From positions 4,774,001 through 4,838,000 of the forward strand of contig NZ_CP017990.1 of assembly GCF_002208095.1 (NCBI RefSeq): 64,000 nucleotides of DNA, read 5' to 3'. Positions 45,577 to 52,878 of this stretch are shown here, in pieces. The position numbers and the translations under genes were made by a program. The notes under the pieces are model-generated. The model was not told the origin of the DNA, did not search any database, and was given only the letters and a program-made list of their open reading frames with translations. Source of the stretch: Enterobacter cloacae complex sp. ECNIH7 (GTDB lineage: Bacteria > Pseudomonadota > Gammaproteobacteria > Enterobacterales > Enterobacteriaceae). Within the stretch, counting starts at the first letter, position 1. Every line of letters starts with the position of its first letter.

Positions 45577-46626
45577 ATGATCGCTAACCCGTCCGACAAA
45601 GCAGGACTTCACATCTTATTAAAACTCGCCTGTCTGGTGGTTATCCTTGCGGGTATCCATGCTGCCGCTGACATTATTGTTCAGCTCCTGCTGGCGCTCT
45701 TTTTTGCCATCGTGCTTAATCCTCTGGTCACCTGGTTTTTACGCCGGGGCGTCAGCCGTCCGGTAGCCATCACCATCGTGGTTATTGTCATGCTGATTGG
45801 CCTGACGGCGCTCTTCGGCGTGCTGGCGGCATCGCTGAGCGAATTCTCCACCATGCTGCCGCAGTACAACAAAGAGCTGACGCGTAAAATTGTCGCGCTG
45901 CAGGAGATGGTGCCCTTCCTTAATCTGCATATCTCACCCGAACGGATGCTGCGCAGGATGGACTCCGAGAAGGTCATGACCTACGCCACCACCTTGATGA
46001 CGGGGCTTTCCGGCGCGATGGCCAGCATTCTGCTGCTGGTCATGACGGTGGTGTTTATGCTGTTCGAAGTCCGCCACGTCCCCTATAAGCTGCGCTTTGC
46101 GCTGAACAATCCGCAAATTCACATTGCCGGGTTACACCGAGCCCTGAAGGGCGTCTCCAAATATCTGGCGCTGAAAACGCTCCTGAGCGTCTGGACCGGG
46201 GTGATTGTCTGGCTGGGGCTGATGCTGATGGACGTGCAGTTCGCGCTGATGTGGGGCGTGCTGGCCTTTCTGCTGAACTACGTGCCCAATATTGGCGCGG
46301 TGCTTTCCGCCGTGCCGCCGATGATTCAGGCGTTTCTTTTTAACGGCTTCTACGAATGCATGCTGGTCGGCGCGCTGTTCCTCGTCGTGCATATGGTGCT
46401 GGGCAATATTCTTGAGCCGCGCATGATGGGACACCGGCTGGGCATGTCGACGCTGGTGGTATTTTTATCCTTACTGATTTGGGGATGGCTGCTGGGCCCG
46501 GTCGGTATGCTGCTGTCGGTCCCCCTTACCAGCGTATGTAAAATCTGGATGGAAACCACCAAAGGCGGCAGCAAGCTGGCGATCCTGCTCGGGCCGGGGA
46601 GGCCGAAAAGCCGGTTACCCGGGTAA
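45577..46626 (+). CDS. yhhT: AI-2E family inner membrane protein YhhT
   Basis: A 349-residue PerM/TqsA-like membrane protein with about seven to eight helices and the family motif FLLNYVPNIGAVLSAVPP near residue 230. Relatives include TqsA (autoinducer-2 export) and Na+/H+ antiporters; the substrate of YhhT is not known. In K-12 acpT follows directly. Here the aryl polyene cluster lies between them. Confidence 0.92.
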   Translation: MIANPSDKAGLHILLKLACLVVILAGIHAAADIIVQLLLALFFAIVLNPLVTWFLRRGVSRPVAITIVVIVMLIGLTALFGVLAASLSEFSTMLPQYNKELTRKIVALQEMVPFLNLHISPERMLRRMDSEKVMTYATTLMTGLSGAMASILLLVMTVVFMLFEVRHVPYKLRFALNNPQIHIAGLHRALKGVSKYLALKTLLSVWTGVIVWLGLMLMDVQFALMWGVLAFLLNYVPNIGAVLSAVPPMIQAFLFNGFYECMLVGALFLVVHMVLGNILEPRMMGHRLGMSTLVVFLSLLIWGWLLGPVGMLLSVPLTSVCKIWMETTKGGSKLAILLGPGRPKSRLPG

Positions 46627-46963
46627 CGGACCCGCCTGTACAGGTAGGTTTAAACCGTCAGTAATACACCGTAAATTACCGCGCCCCTAATCCGTCGCGG
46701 TATTTTTATTTGCGTTAAGGCGATATTCATTCCGGTTTTAATTACGCCGCGCGCATTACGTTCAAACGCAATTCATGATTTAACGCAAATTATAAAAAAT
46801 GAAATCCTTATTTATTTTCCATGTTATTATTCCCGCCTTCGCTTCAACGTAATGTAACCATTAATATTGATTAAAAATTACACCTGGCGATAACAAAAAG
46901 CCGGATGAGTATTATTTGTAAAAACCACTGCCTTTAATTGTTATTATTGATATGGAGTTGTTG
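46627..46963. other. AT-rich leader between yhhT and the ape cluster
   Basis: This 337-base gap has no supportable gene. It holds the yhhT terminator and then a distinctly AT-rich stretch leading to apeA. A perfect 11-base inverted repeat, ATTTGCGTTAA (46708-46718) and TTAACGCAAAT (46780-46790), and a related AACGCAATT (46765) lie inside. The ape promoter is probably here; a weak candidate is TTGTAA (46916) and TGTTAT 17 bases later. Confidence 0.6.
46677..46710 (+). terminator. Terminator of yhhT
   Basis: TACCGCG and CGCGGTA pair across a 12-base loop and are followed by TTTTTATTT. It separates yhhT from the ape genes. Confidence 0.7.
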
Positions 46964-47353
46964 ATGAAAAAGATCGTTAAATGGTGTGCTGCTGCCGTAT
47001 TCGTTGGCGCGCTGGCAGGCTGCGCGCGTACCGCGCCAATCGCTCAGGTTCACTCTATTGTAAGCGCGGGCCATACTGCCGATCAGGTAAAAACGGCAAT
47101 TTTGAAAGCAGGCCAAAAACGCGACTGGATCATGACGGAAACCGGCCCGGGAATGATTAAGGGGCGTCTGCAGTCACGCGATCACTCGGTCCAGGTGAGT
47201 ATTCCGTACACGGCCACAAGCTATTCAATCAACTATGAAAACAGCCTTAACCTGAAAGCGGCAGACGGTAAAATCCACAAAAATTATAACCGCTGGGTGA
47301 ATAACCTCGACCACGACATTCAGCTGAACCTCTCCGCTGGCGCCGCGCTGTAA
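46964..47353 (+). CDS. apeA: ApeA-type small lipoprotein, first gene of the aryl polyene cluster
   Basis: A 129-residue precursor with a lipoprotein signal peptide and lipobox ALAGC, so it should be lipidated at C20. The mature part (QVHSIVSAGHTADQVKTAIL onward) resembles no enzyme I recognise. I chose MKKIVKW as the start, with GGAG six bases upstream, over an in-frame ATG four codons earlier. It leads the 18-gene run whose order matches the apeA-apeR scheme. Its function is unknown; envelope placement suggests a role in product handling at a membrane. Confidence 0.78.
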   Translation: MKKIVKWCAAAVFVGALAGCARTAPIAQVHSIVSAGHTADQVKTAILKAGQKRDWIMTETGPGMIKGRLQSRDHSVQVSIPYTATSYSINYENSLNLKAADGKIHKNYNRWVNNLDHDIQLNLSAGAAL

Positions 47354-47365
47354 TTTTTTCTAAAG

Positions 47366-47385
47366 TCGGGCCGCGTATGGCCCGA
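47366..47385 (+). other. Intercistronic hairpin between apeA and apeB
   Basis: TCGGGCC and GGCCCGA form a perfect seven-base-pair stem with a GCGTAT loop. No clear T run follows, so it is not a classic terminator. It could stabilise or partly attenuate the transcript after the lipoprotein gene. Confidence 0.45.
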
Positions 47386-47421
47386 TAACCTCTCTTTATT
47401 GCCCTCAAAGGTTACGCAGGA

Positions 47422-48486
47422 ATGTACGAAAAGGACACACTCAGCGCACTGGATGCCATTACCGAAGCGCAACGCATCGCCTTTGCCCCGATGTTATTCC
47501 AGACTGCGCTTTGTCTGCGTAACTCAGGCGTTCTCGCCTGGCTCGATAAACAAGGAAAAGAGGGAGCAAGCCTCGAGGAAATAACCGAACACAGCACGCT
47601 CGGCAGCTATGGCGTCAGCGTACTGCTGGATATGGGATTAAGCGGTCGAATCGTTACCCAACAGAATGGACGTTATTTTCTGGCGAAAGTGGGCCATTTT
47701 TTACTGCACGACGAAATGACCCGCGTAAATATGGATTTCACCCAGGACGTTTGTTATCAGGGGCTATTTCACCTGGCGGACGCCCTGCAGGAGGAAAAAC
47801 CGGCCGGATTAGCCGTGTTTGGCAACTGGCCAACCATCTACCCGGCGTTATCCCAATTACCAGCTCCGGCGAAAGAGAGCTGGTTCGCCTTCGATCATTA
47901 CTATTCTGACGCCGCTTTTGACGCTGCTTTGCCATATATATTCGCAAGCTCGCCGACAAAATTGTACGATGTGGGCGGAAATACGGGTAAATGGTCGTTA
48001 CGCTGCTGCCGCTATGACGAAAATGTTGCCGTGACGATCCTCGATCTGCCGCAGCAGATAGCGCTGGCGCAGGAAAACATCGCAAAAGCAGGTTTTTCTC
48101 ATCGTATTGCATTCCATGCTGTCGATATGCTTAGCCCAGCAACATTGCCGGGTGACGCCGACGTCTGGTGGATGAGCCAGTTCCTGGATTGTTTCTCTCC
48201 GGATCAGATTGTCGCCATGCTGACGCGCGTCGCACAGGCCATGAAGCCAGGCGCACGTTTGTGCATCATGGAGCTTTTCTGGGATGCTCAGAAATTTGAA
48301 GCAGCCTCTTTCAGCCTGAATGCCACCTCGCTCTATTTCACCTGTATGGCGAATGGCAATAGCCGGTTTTACAGCGTAGAGAAGTTTTATCGCTACCTGG
48401 AGAGCGCAGGTTTCAGCGTTGAACAGCGGCTGGACAACCTTGGGGTCGGTCATACCCTGCTGATATGCACCAAACGTGAACAATAG
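47422..48486 (+). CDS. apeB: ApeB, class I SAM-dependent methyltransferase
   Basis: A 354-residue methyltransferase. The N-terminal helical part (about 1-110) resembles the dimerisation domain of small-molecule O-methyltransferases. The SAM-binding motif I DVGGNTGKW begins at D183, followed by ILDLPQQI. Aryl polyene head groups such as 4-hydroxy-3-methylphenyl carry a ring methyl, so ApeB is the obvious candidate to methylate the aryl starter. This is inference from the pathway; the residues do not say whether carbon or oxygen is the acceptor. Confidence 0.85.
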   Translation: MYEKDTLSALDAITEAQRIAFAPMLFQTALCLRNSGVLAWLDKQGKEGASLEEITEHSTLGSYGVSVLLDMGLSGRIVTQQNGRYFLAKVGHFLLHDEMTRVNMDFTQDVCYQGLFHLADALQEEKPAGLAVFGNWPTIYPALSQLPAPAKESWFAFDHYYSDAAFDAALPYIFASSPTKLYDVGGNTGKWSLRCCRYDENVAVTILDLPQQIALAQENIAKAGFSHRIAFHAVDMLSPATLPGDADVWWMSQFLDCFSPDQIVAMLTRVAQAMKPGARLCIMELFWDAQKFEAASFSLNATSLYFTCMANGNSRFYSVEKFYRYLESAGFSVEQRLDNLGVGHTLLICTKREQ

Positions 48487-48555
48487 AGCAGCTTAGCTGC
48501 CCGGGTGGCCCAGCCTGCCCTTTGAATACGGTTTTTTTGTCGCGGACGCGCGTAG

Positions 48556-49278
48556 ATGAAATTTTCACTTAACATTATCGACTGGCAGGCAAGAGCGCCA
48601 GGACTCAGCGATGCCACAGAGTGGCAGGCGTGGTCACGCCTGCAGCTGACCGTCGATCCAGCGGCCCCGCTTCCCCGCCTGACCGCTTTACCCATGATGA
48701 CCGCGCGCCGCCTCAACTCAGGCAGTAAGCTGGCGGTGGATATTGGTCTTGCCATGCTGCAAAACCACACCATTGATGCCGTCGTCTATTCCAGCCGCCA
48801 CGGCGAGCTGGAGCGCAACGACCGTATTCTGCATGCCCTGGCGACCGGGCAGTCCGTTTCACCCACCGACTTCGCGATGTCCGTGCACAATTCCGCGGTG
48901 GGCAATCTCACGATCACCGCACGCCAGGCCATCGTCTCGTCATCCATTTCTGCCGGGCTGGACACCTTCCAGCAGGCCTTATGTGAAGTGCTGAGCCTGC
49001 TGCAGGCGGGCTATTCCCGCGTCCTCCTGGTCGATTTTGACGGCGCGCTGCCGGAATTTTACCATCCGGCGCTACCGCCGCAGATGCCCACCTGGCCCTA
49101 CGCGCTGGCGCTGGTGATTGAATCCGGCAACGGATTGCAGTGTGAAACCCGTAGCGGCTGCACGGGTGAAGAACCCGCCCTGCCGCAAAGCCTGATGTTC
49201 CTGCAGCGCTATCTCAGCGAGGAACGTCAGTTCGTGGTGCCCGGCGAACGTTTGCTGTGGCAATGGACGCGCGCATGA
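48556..49278 (+). CDS. apeC: ApeC, half-length ketosynthase (chain-length-factor-like)
   Basis: A 240-residue protein homologous only to the N-terminal part of ketosynthases; a full enzyme such as ApeR has 409 residues. The position of the nucleophilic cysteine is occupied by I131 in VSSSISAGL (ApeO has TACSS there), and the C-terminal half with both catalytic histidines is missing. In the aryl polyene system ApeC is known as a partner of the ketosynthase ApeO, like a chain length factor. It overlaps apeD by four bases. Confidence 0.85.
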   Translation: MKFSLNIIDWQARAPGLSDATEWQAWSRLQLTVDPAAPLPRLTALPMMTARRLNSGSKLAVDIGLAMLQNHTIDAVVYSSRHGELERNDRILHALATGQSVSPTDFAMSVHNSAVGNLTITARQAIVSSSISAGLDTFQQALCEVLSLLQAGYSRVLLVDFDGALPEFYHPALPPQMPTWPYALALVIESGNGLQCETRSGCTGEEPALPQSLMFLQRYLSEERQFVVPGERLLWQWTRA

Positions 49279-50090
49279 ACCGCCTGGCTGCCCGAATTAA
49301 CTGGCTATGGCGCCTGGCGATGACCGGCTTCTGCTTCGCGCTGTTTGGCGTGGGCGGGCTGCTGCTGTCGCTGGTCTGGTTCAACCTGCTGCTCATCGTC
49401 CAGCGCGACCGCGCCAGCCGTCGTCGCCTGGCGCGTCGCAGCATTGCGGCCAGCTTCCGCTTCTTCCTGACCGTAGCGCGCGGCCTCGGCGTACTGGACT
49501 ATCGCATTCACAATCTTGACGCGCTGCGCAGCGAGCGGGGTTGTCTGGTGGTGGCTAACCACCCGACGTTAATAGACTACGTGATTCTGGCGTCGGTGAT
49601 GCCCGAAACCGACTGCCTGGTGAAAAGCGCGCTGCTGCGCAATCCCTTTGTCAGCGGCGTCATCCGCGCGGCGGATTACCTGATTAACAGCGAAGCCGAG
49701 CCCCTGCTCGCGGCCAGCCAGCAGCGTCTGGCTCAGGGCGACACGCTGTTAATCTTCCCGGAAGGCACGCGTACCCGGTTTGGCGAGGCTATCTCCCTCC
49801 AGCGCGGCGCGGCAAATATCGCCGTGCGCTGTAACAGCGATCTGCGGGTGGTGCTGATCCACTGTAGCGAACATCTGCTGGATAAAAAAAGCCGCTGGTA
49901 TGATGTACCGCCAGAAAAACCTGTTTTCACCGTGGATGTCCGCGACCGCGTGAACATCGACGAATTTTACGATGCAAATGAACAAGAACCGGCGCTGGCG
50001 GCAAGGCAGTTAAACCGGCATCTGCAGCATCGATTAACATCAGGCCTTCAATCTTTGTCAGGAATTAATGATGCAAGCGCTTTATCTTGA
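49275..50090 (+). CDS. apeD: ApeD, PlsC-like acyltransferase
   Basis: A lysophospholipid acyltransferase-family protein of 271 residues. The HX4D motif is NHPTLID (H96, D101), and the acyl-acceptor motif is FPEGTRTR (161-168). Two hydrophobic stretches near the N terminus suggest membrane attachment. I chose the ATG that overlaps the apeC stop in ATGA; an ATG and a GTG a few codons upstream are also in frame. It probably acylates the lipid or glycan part of the product; the acceptor is unknown. Confidence 0.82.
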   Translation: MNRLAARINWLWRLAMTGFCFALFGVGGLLLSLVWFNLLLIVQRDRASRRRLARRSIAASFRFFLTVARGLGVLDYRIHNLDALRSERGCLVVANHPTLIDYVILASVMPETDCLVKSALLRNPFVSGVIRAADYLINSEAEPLLAASQQRLAQGDTLLIFPEGTRTRFGEAISLQRGAANIAVRCNSDLRVVLIHCSEHLLDKKSRWYDVPPEKPVFTVDVRDRVNIDEFYDANEQEPALAARQLNRHLQHRLTSGLQSLSGINDASALS

Positions 50091-50328
50091 AATTAAGAAT
50101 CTCATAATCACCACGCTGAATCTGGACGAGCTTACCGCAGAGGATATTGATACCGATGCCGCGCTGTTTGGCGATGGGCTGGGTCTGGACTCCATTGACG
50201 CGCTGGAACTGGGTCTGGCGGTAAAAAACCAGTATGGCGTGGTGCTTTCTGCCGAAAGCGAAGAGATGCGCCAGCACTTCTTTTCCGTCGCCACGCTGGC
50301 GTCCTTTATCAACGCTCAACGCGCCTGA
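50068..50328 (+). CDS. apeE: ApeE, acyl carrier protein
   Basis: An 86-residue acidic acyl carrier protein. The phosphopantetheine serine is S42 in LGLDSIDALEL. It overlaps the end of apeD by 23 bases. ATG ATG stands at the start; the second ATG has the better spacing to AGGA, so the protein may be one residue shorter. ApeE should be charged by AcpT, encoded at the end of the cluster, and carry the growing polyene or its aryl starter. Confidence 0.9.
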   Translation: MMQALYLEIKNLIITTLNLDELTAEDIDTDAALFGDGLGLDSIDALELGLAVKNQYGVVLSAESEEMRQHFFSVATLASFINAQRA

Positions 50329-50338
50329 GATGTGAACG

Positions 50339-50590
50339 ATGACTGAACAAGAAACCATTTATCAGGAAGTCTGCGGCCTGCTGACCAGGCTCTTTGAAAT
50401 CGACCCGCAGGACATTACGCCCGAAGCCCGTCTTTACGAAGACCTGGAGCTGGACAGCATTGACGCGGTGGACATGATTGTTCATCTGCAGAAGAAAACG
50501 GGCAAGAAAATCAAGCCGGAAACCTTCAAGTCGGTTCGTACCGTTCAGGATGTGGTAGACGCCGTCGAACAGCTTCTGCGCGAAGAGTAA
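50339..50590 (+). CDS. apeF: ApeF, second acyl carrier protein
   Basis: An 83-residue acyl carrier protein with S40 in LELDSIDAVDM as the phosphopantetheine site. Outside this motif it differs clearly from ApeE, so the two are not a recent duplication and probably have distinct jobs. It lies ten bases after apeE. Confidence 0.9.
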   Translation: MTEQETIYQEVCGLLTRLFEIDPQDITPEARLYEDLELDSIDAVDMIVHLQKKTGKKIKPETFKSVRTVQDVVDAVEQLLREE

Positions 50591-50596
50591 AACACC

Positions 50597-51184
50597 GTGC
50601 GTGGTGGACGGACGTTGCCGGTTATCCCCCTTCTGACGGGGCTGATGCTGCTGGCGTGGCCCTTCCTGATTGGATTTGGGCTGACGCACAACAGCCTGCA
50701 GTGGCTGTTGCCGGTGATGGCGCTGGTATTGCTGCTGCGGCTGCGCCAGGCGCGGCGGAACTCCGGCCCGATGCGGTATGTGGTGCAGTGCGTGGCGCTC
50801 GCGGGCATCGCGCTCTGCGCGGCAAGCTACCTGCTGAAAACCCACCAGTGGCTGCTGTTTTACCCTGTGGTCGTCAACCTTGTGATGCTGGCCGTGTTCG
50901 GCGGTTCGCTGTGGACCGCGATGCCGCTGGTCGAACGGCTTGCGCGCCTGCGCGAGCCAAACCTGCCCCCGGAGGGCGTGCGCTATACCCGCAAGGTGAC
51001 CCTCGTCTGGTGCGGCTTTTTCATCGGAAACGGCGCGATGGCGCTGTTCACCGTGCTGCACGGCGACATACATCTGTGGACGCTGTGGAACGGTATGGTG
51101 GCTTATATCCTGATGGGGACGCTGATGGCGACAGAGTGGCTGGTGCGCCAGCGGGTGATTAAAAAAGAGATGCACAATGACTAA
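50597..51184 (+). CDS. apeG: ApeG, polytopic membrane protein
   Basis: A 195-residue protein with about six hydrophobic segments (near 8-28, 34-48, 64-80, 87-106, 132-152 and 160-178). It has no catalytic motif that I recognise. It starts at GTG six bases after apeF and overlaps apeH by eight bases. It may anchor the biosynthetic enzymes or take part in lipid handling; this is a guess from context. Confidence 0.78.
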   Translation: MRGGRTLPVIPLLTGLMLLAWPFLIGFGLTHNSLQWLLPVMALVLLLRLRQARRNSGPMRYVVQCVALAGIALCAASYLLKTHQWLLFYPVVVNLVMLAVFGGSLWTAMPLVERLARLREPNLPPEGVRYTRKVTLVWCGFFIGNGAMALFTVLHGDIHLWTLWNGMVAYILMGTLMATEWLVRQRVIKKEMHND

Positions 51185-52538
51185 CCCCCTTCCGCTGGGC
51201 CAGTGGTTAAATGCGCCCCGCCCTGACGATACGCCCGTTGCCTGGCTTGACGATCGTACCTGGACGCTTGGCCAGCTGCGCCACGACGTGACCTTGCTGG
51301 TCGACACCCTGCGTCAGCAGGATGGCGAGCGCTGGGCGCTGTGCTTTGAAAACAGCTACCTGTTTATCGTTGCGCTGCTGGCCTCGCTGCATGCCGGTAA
51401 AACGCCGGTCATCCCCGGCCATAGCCGCGTCTCGCAGCTTGAAGAACAGCAGTCGTTGTTTAGCGGCGTTCTGAGCGATCGGACTCTCGGTTTCCATGGC
51501 AAGCTGATTGTGGTGGCCTCCAGCCATCAGACGGCTAGCCGCTGGGCGCCCCTGCCGGAGATTGACGAAAGCCGCTTCGTTGAGCTGTTCACCTCCGGCT
51601 CCACGGGTACCCCGCGCCGGGTGATTAAGCACATCGTCAGCCTGGATCGCGAAGCCCGTCTGCTGGCTGACCGCTTCGGCGAACGTCTGACCGGCTGTAG
51701 CGTTGTCGCCTCGGTCGTACCGCAACACCTGTACGGCCTGACATTCCGCATCGTATTGCCGATGGCGCTGGGGCTGCCGCTGCATGCCGCGATGCTCTAC
51801 TACGCTGAACAGCTGGCCGCCCTTCCTCATGACAGACATTACCTGTTCATCAGCAGCCCGGCGTTCCTGAAGCGCCTGGATACGGAACTGCCCGCGCCGC
51901 CCGTCAGAATGCTGATTTCAGCAGGGGGCATGCTGCCCTGGTGTGACGTTTCCACCACCGCGGGCTGGCTTAACATCTGCCCGGATGAAATTTATGGCAG
52001 CACCGAAACCGGGATCCTCGCCTGGCGCCATCGCCAACAGGATAACGTCCCGTGGCTTGCCTTCCCCGGCATTATCTTCCATCAGGAAGATGACGCCTGT
52101 CGCGTCACGTCGCCACTGATCCACGAGGCTGAAGGACTCCAGCTGGACGATATCCTGCACTTCGACAGCGAGGGGCTGTTCAGCATCGCCGGTCGTCGCG
52201 GGCGGGTGGTCAAAATTGAAGAAAAGCGCATCTCGCTTAACGAGATCGAACGTCGCCTGCTGGAGCTCGACGGCATTTGCGAAGCGGCGGCGCTGCCGGT
52301 CACGCGCGGAGGCCGTCAGGGGATTGGCGCCCTGCTGGTGCTGGACGAAGCGGTTCGCCAGCGCGGGTATATGCAGGATAAAAAAGCGCAGGAGTTCGCC
52401 TGGCGTCGCGCCCTGCTGCCGTGGCTTGAGCCGGTCGCCGTTCCGCGCTACTGGCGCATTGTCGATGAAATGCCGGTAAACAGTATGAACAAGCGTGTCT
52501 ATGCGCAGTTAGAGGAGTTATTTCATGAAAACTCCTGA
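51177..52538 (+). CDS. apeH: ApeH, AMP-forming aryl/acyl-ACP ligase
   Basis: A 453-residue ANL-superfamily ligase. The ATP-binding loop FTSGSTGTPRR is at 138-148, the adenine motif YGSTETG at 273-279, and the late motif IAGRRGRVVKIEEKRISLNE near 337-356. It should adenylate the aryl carboxylate starter (a 4-hydroxybenzoate-type acid) and load it onto an ape carrier protein. The source of the acid is not encoded next to it. It overlaps apeI by 14 bases. Confidence 0.87.
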   Translation: MTNPLPLGQWLNAPRPDDTPVAWLDDRTWTLGQLRHDVTLLVDTLRQQDGERWALCFENSYLFIVALLASLHAGKTPVIPGHSRVSQLEEQQSLFSGVLSDRTLGFHGKLIVVASSHQTASRWAPLPEIDESRFVELFTSGSTGTPRRVIKHIVSLDREARLLADRFGERLTGCSVVASVVPQHLYGLTFRIVLPMALGLPLHAAMLYYAEQLAALPHDRHYLFISSPAFLKRLDTELPAPPVRMLISAGGMLPWCDVSTTAGWLNICPDEIYGSTETGILAWRHRQQDNVPWLAFPGIIFHQEDDACRVTSPLIHEAEGLQLDDILHFDSEGLFSIAGRRGRVVKIEEKRISLNEIERRLLELDGICEAAALPVTRGGRQGIGALLVLDEAVRQRGYMQDKKAQEFAWRRALLPWLEPVAVPRYWRIVDEMPVNSMNKRVYAQLEELFHENS

Positions 52539-52878
52539 AATTGAGCGCCGCCAGACACAGCCGGAGAAGCTGGAAATCATTTTGCATCTCGACGCGGCGC
52601 TGTTCTGGTTTCAGGGCCATTTTGCCGTACAGCCGCTGCTGCCCGGCGTTGCGCAGCTTGACTGGGTGATGCACTACGCCACAACGTTACTGGCGCCGGG
52701 CTACCGCTTTCACAGCATTCAAAACGTGAAGTTCCAGGCGCCTCTGCTTCCGGAAACTACGGTGACGCTGGTGCTTGAGTGGCATGCCGAACGTCAGATG
52801 CTGACCTTCAGCTACCAGCGTCACGCCGGGGCGGAGCGCCATACCGCCAGCAGCGGGAAAATTCGGCTATGTCAGTAA
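52525..52878 (+). CDS. apeI: ApeI, FabA-like dehydratase subunit
   Basis: A 117-residue single hot-dog-fold protein. The catalytic dyad is visible as H32 (FQGHFAVQP) and D46 (GVAQLDW), 14 residues apart, exactly the spacing of FabA H70 and D84. It should dehydrate the 3-hydroxyacyl intermediates in each polyene extension round, perhaps with ApeP. It overlaps apeJ by ten bases. Confidence 0.85.
   Translation: MKTPEIERRQTQPEKLEIILHLDAALFWFQGHFAVQPLLPGVAQLDWVMHYATTLLAPGYRFHSIQNVKFQAPLLPETTVTLVLEWHAERQMLTFSYQRHAGAERHTASSGKIRLCQ

Noticed and set aside
46627..46963. Attachment site or integrase remnant at the left end of the ape cluster
   Set aside because: No tRNA gene, integrase fragment or direct repeat with the right end was seen.
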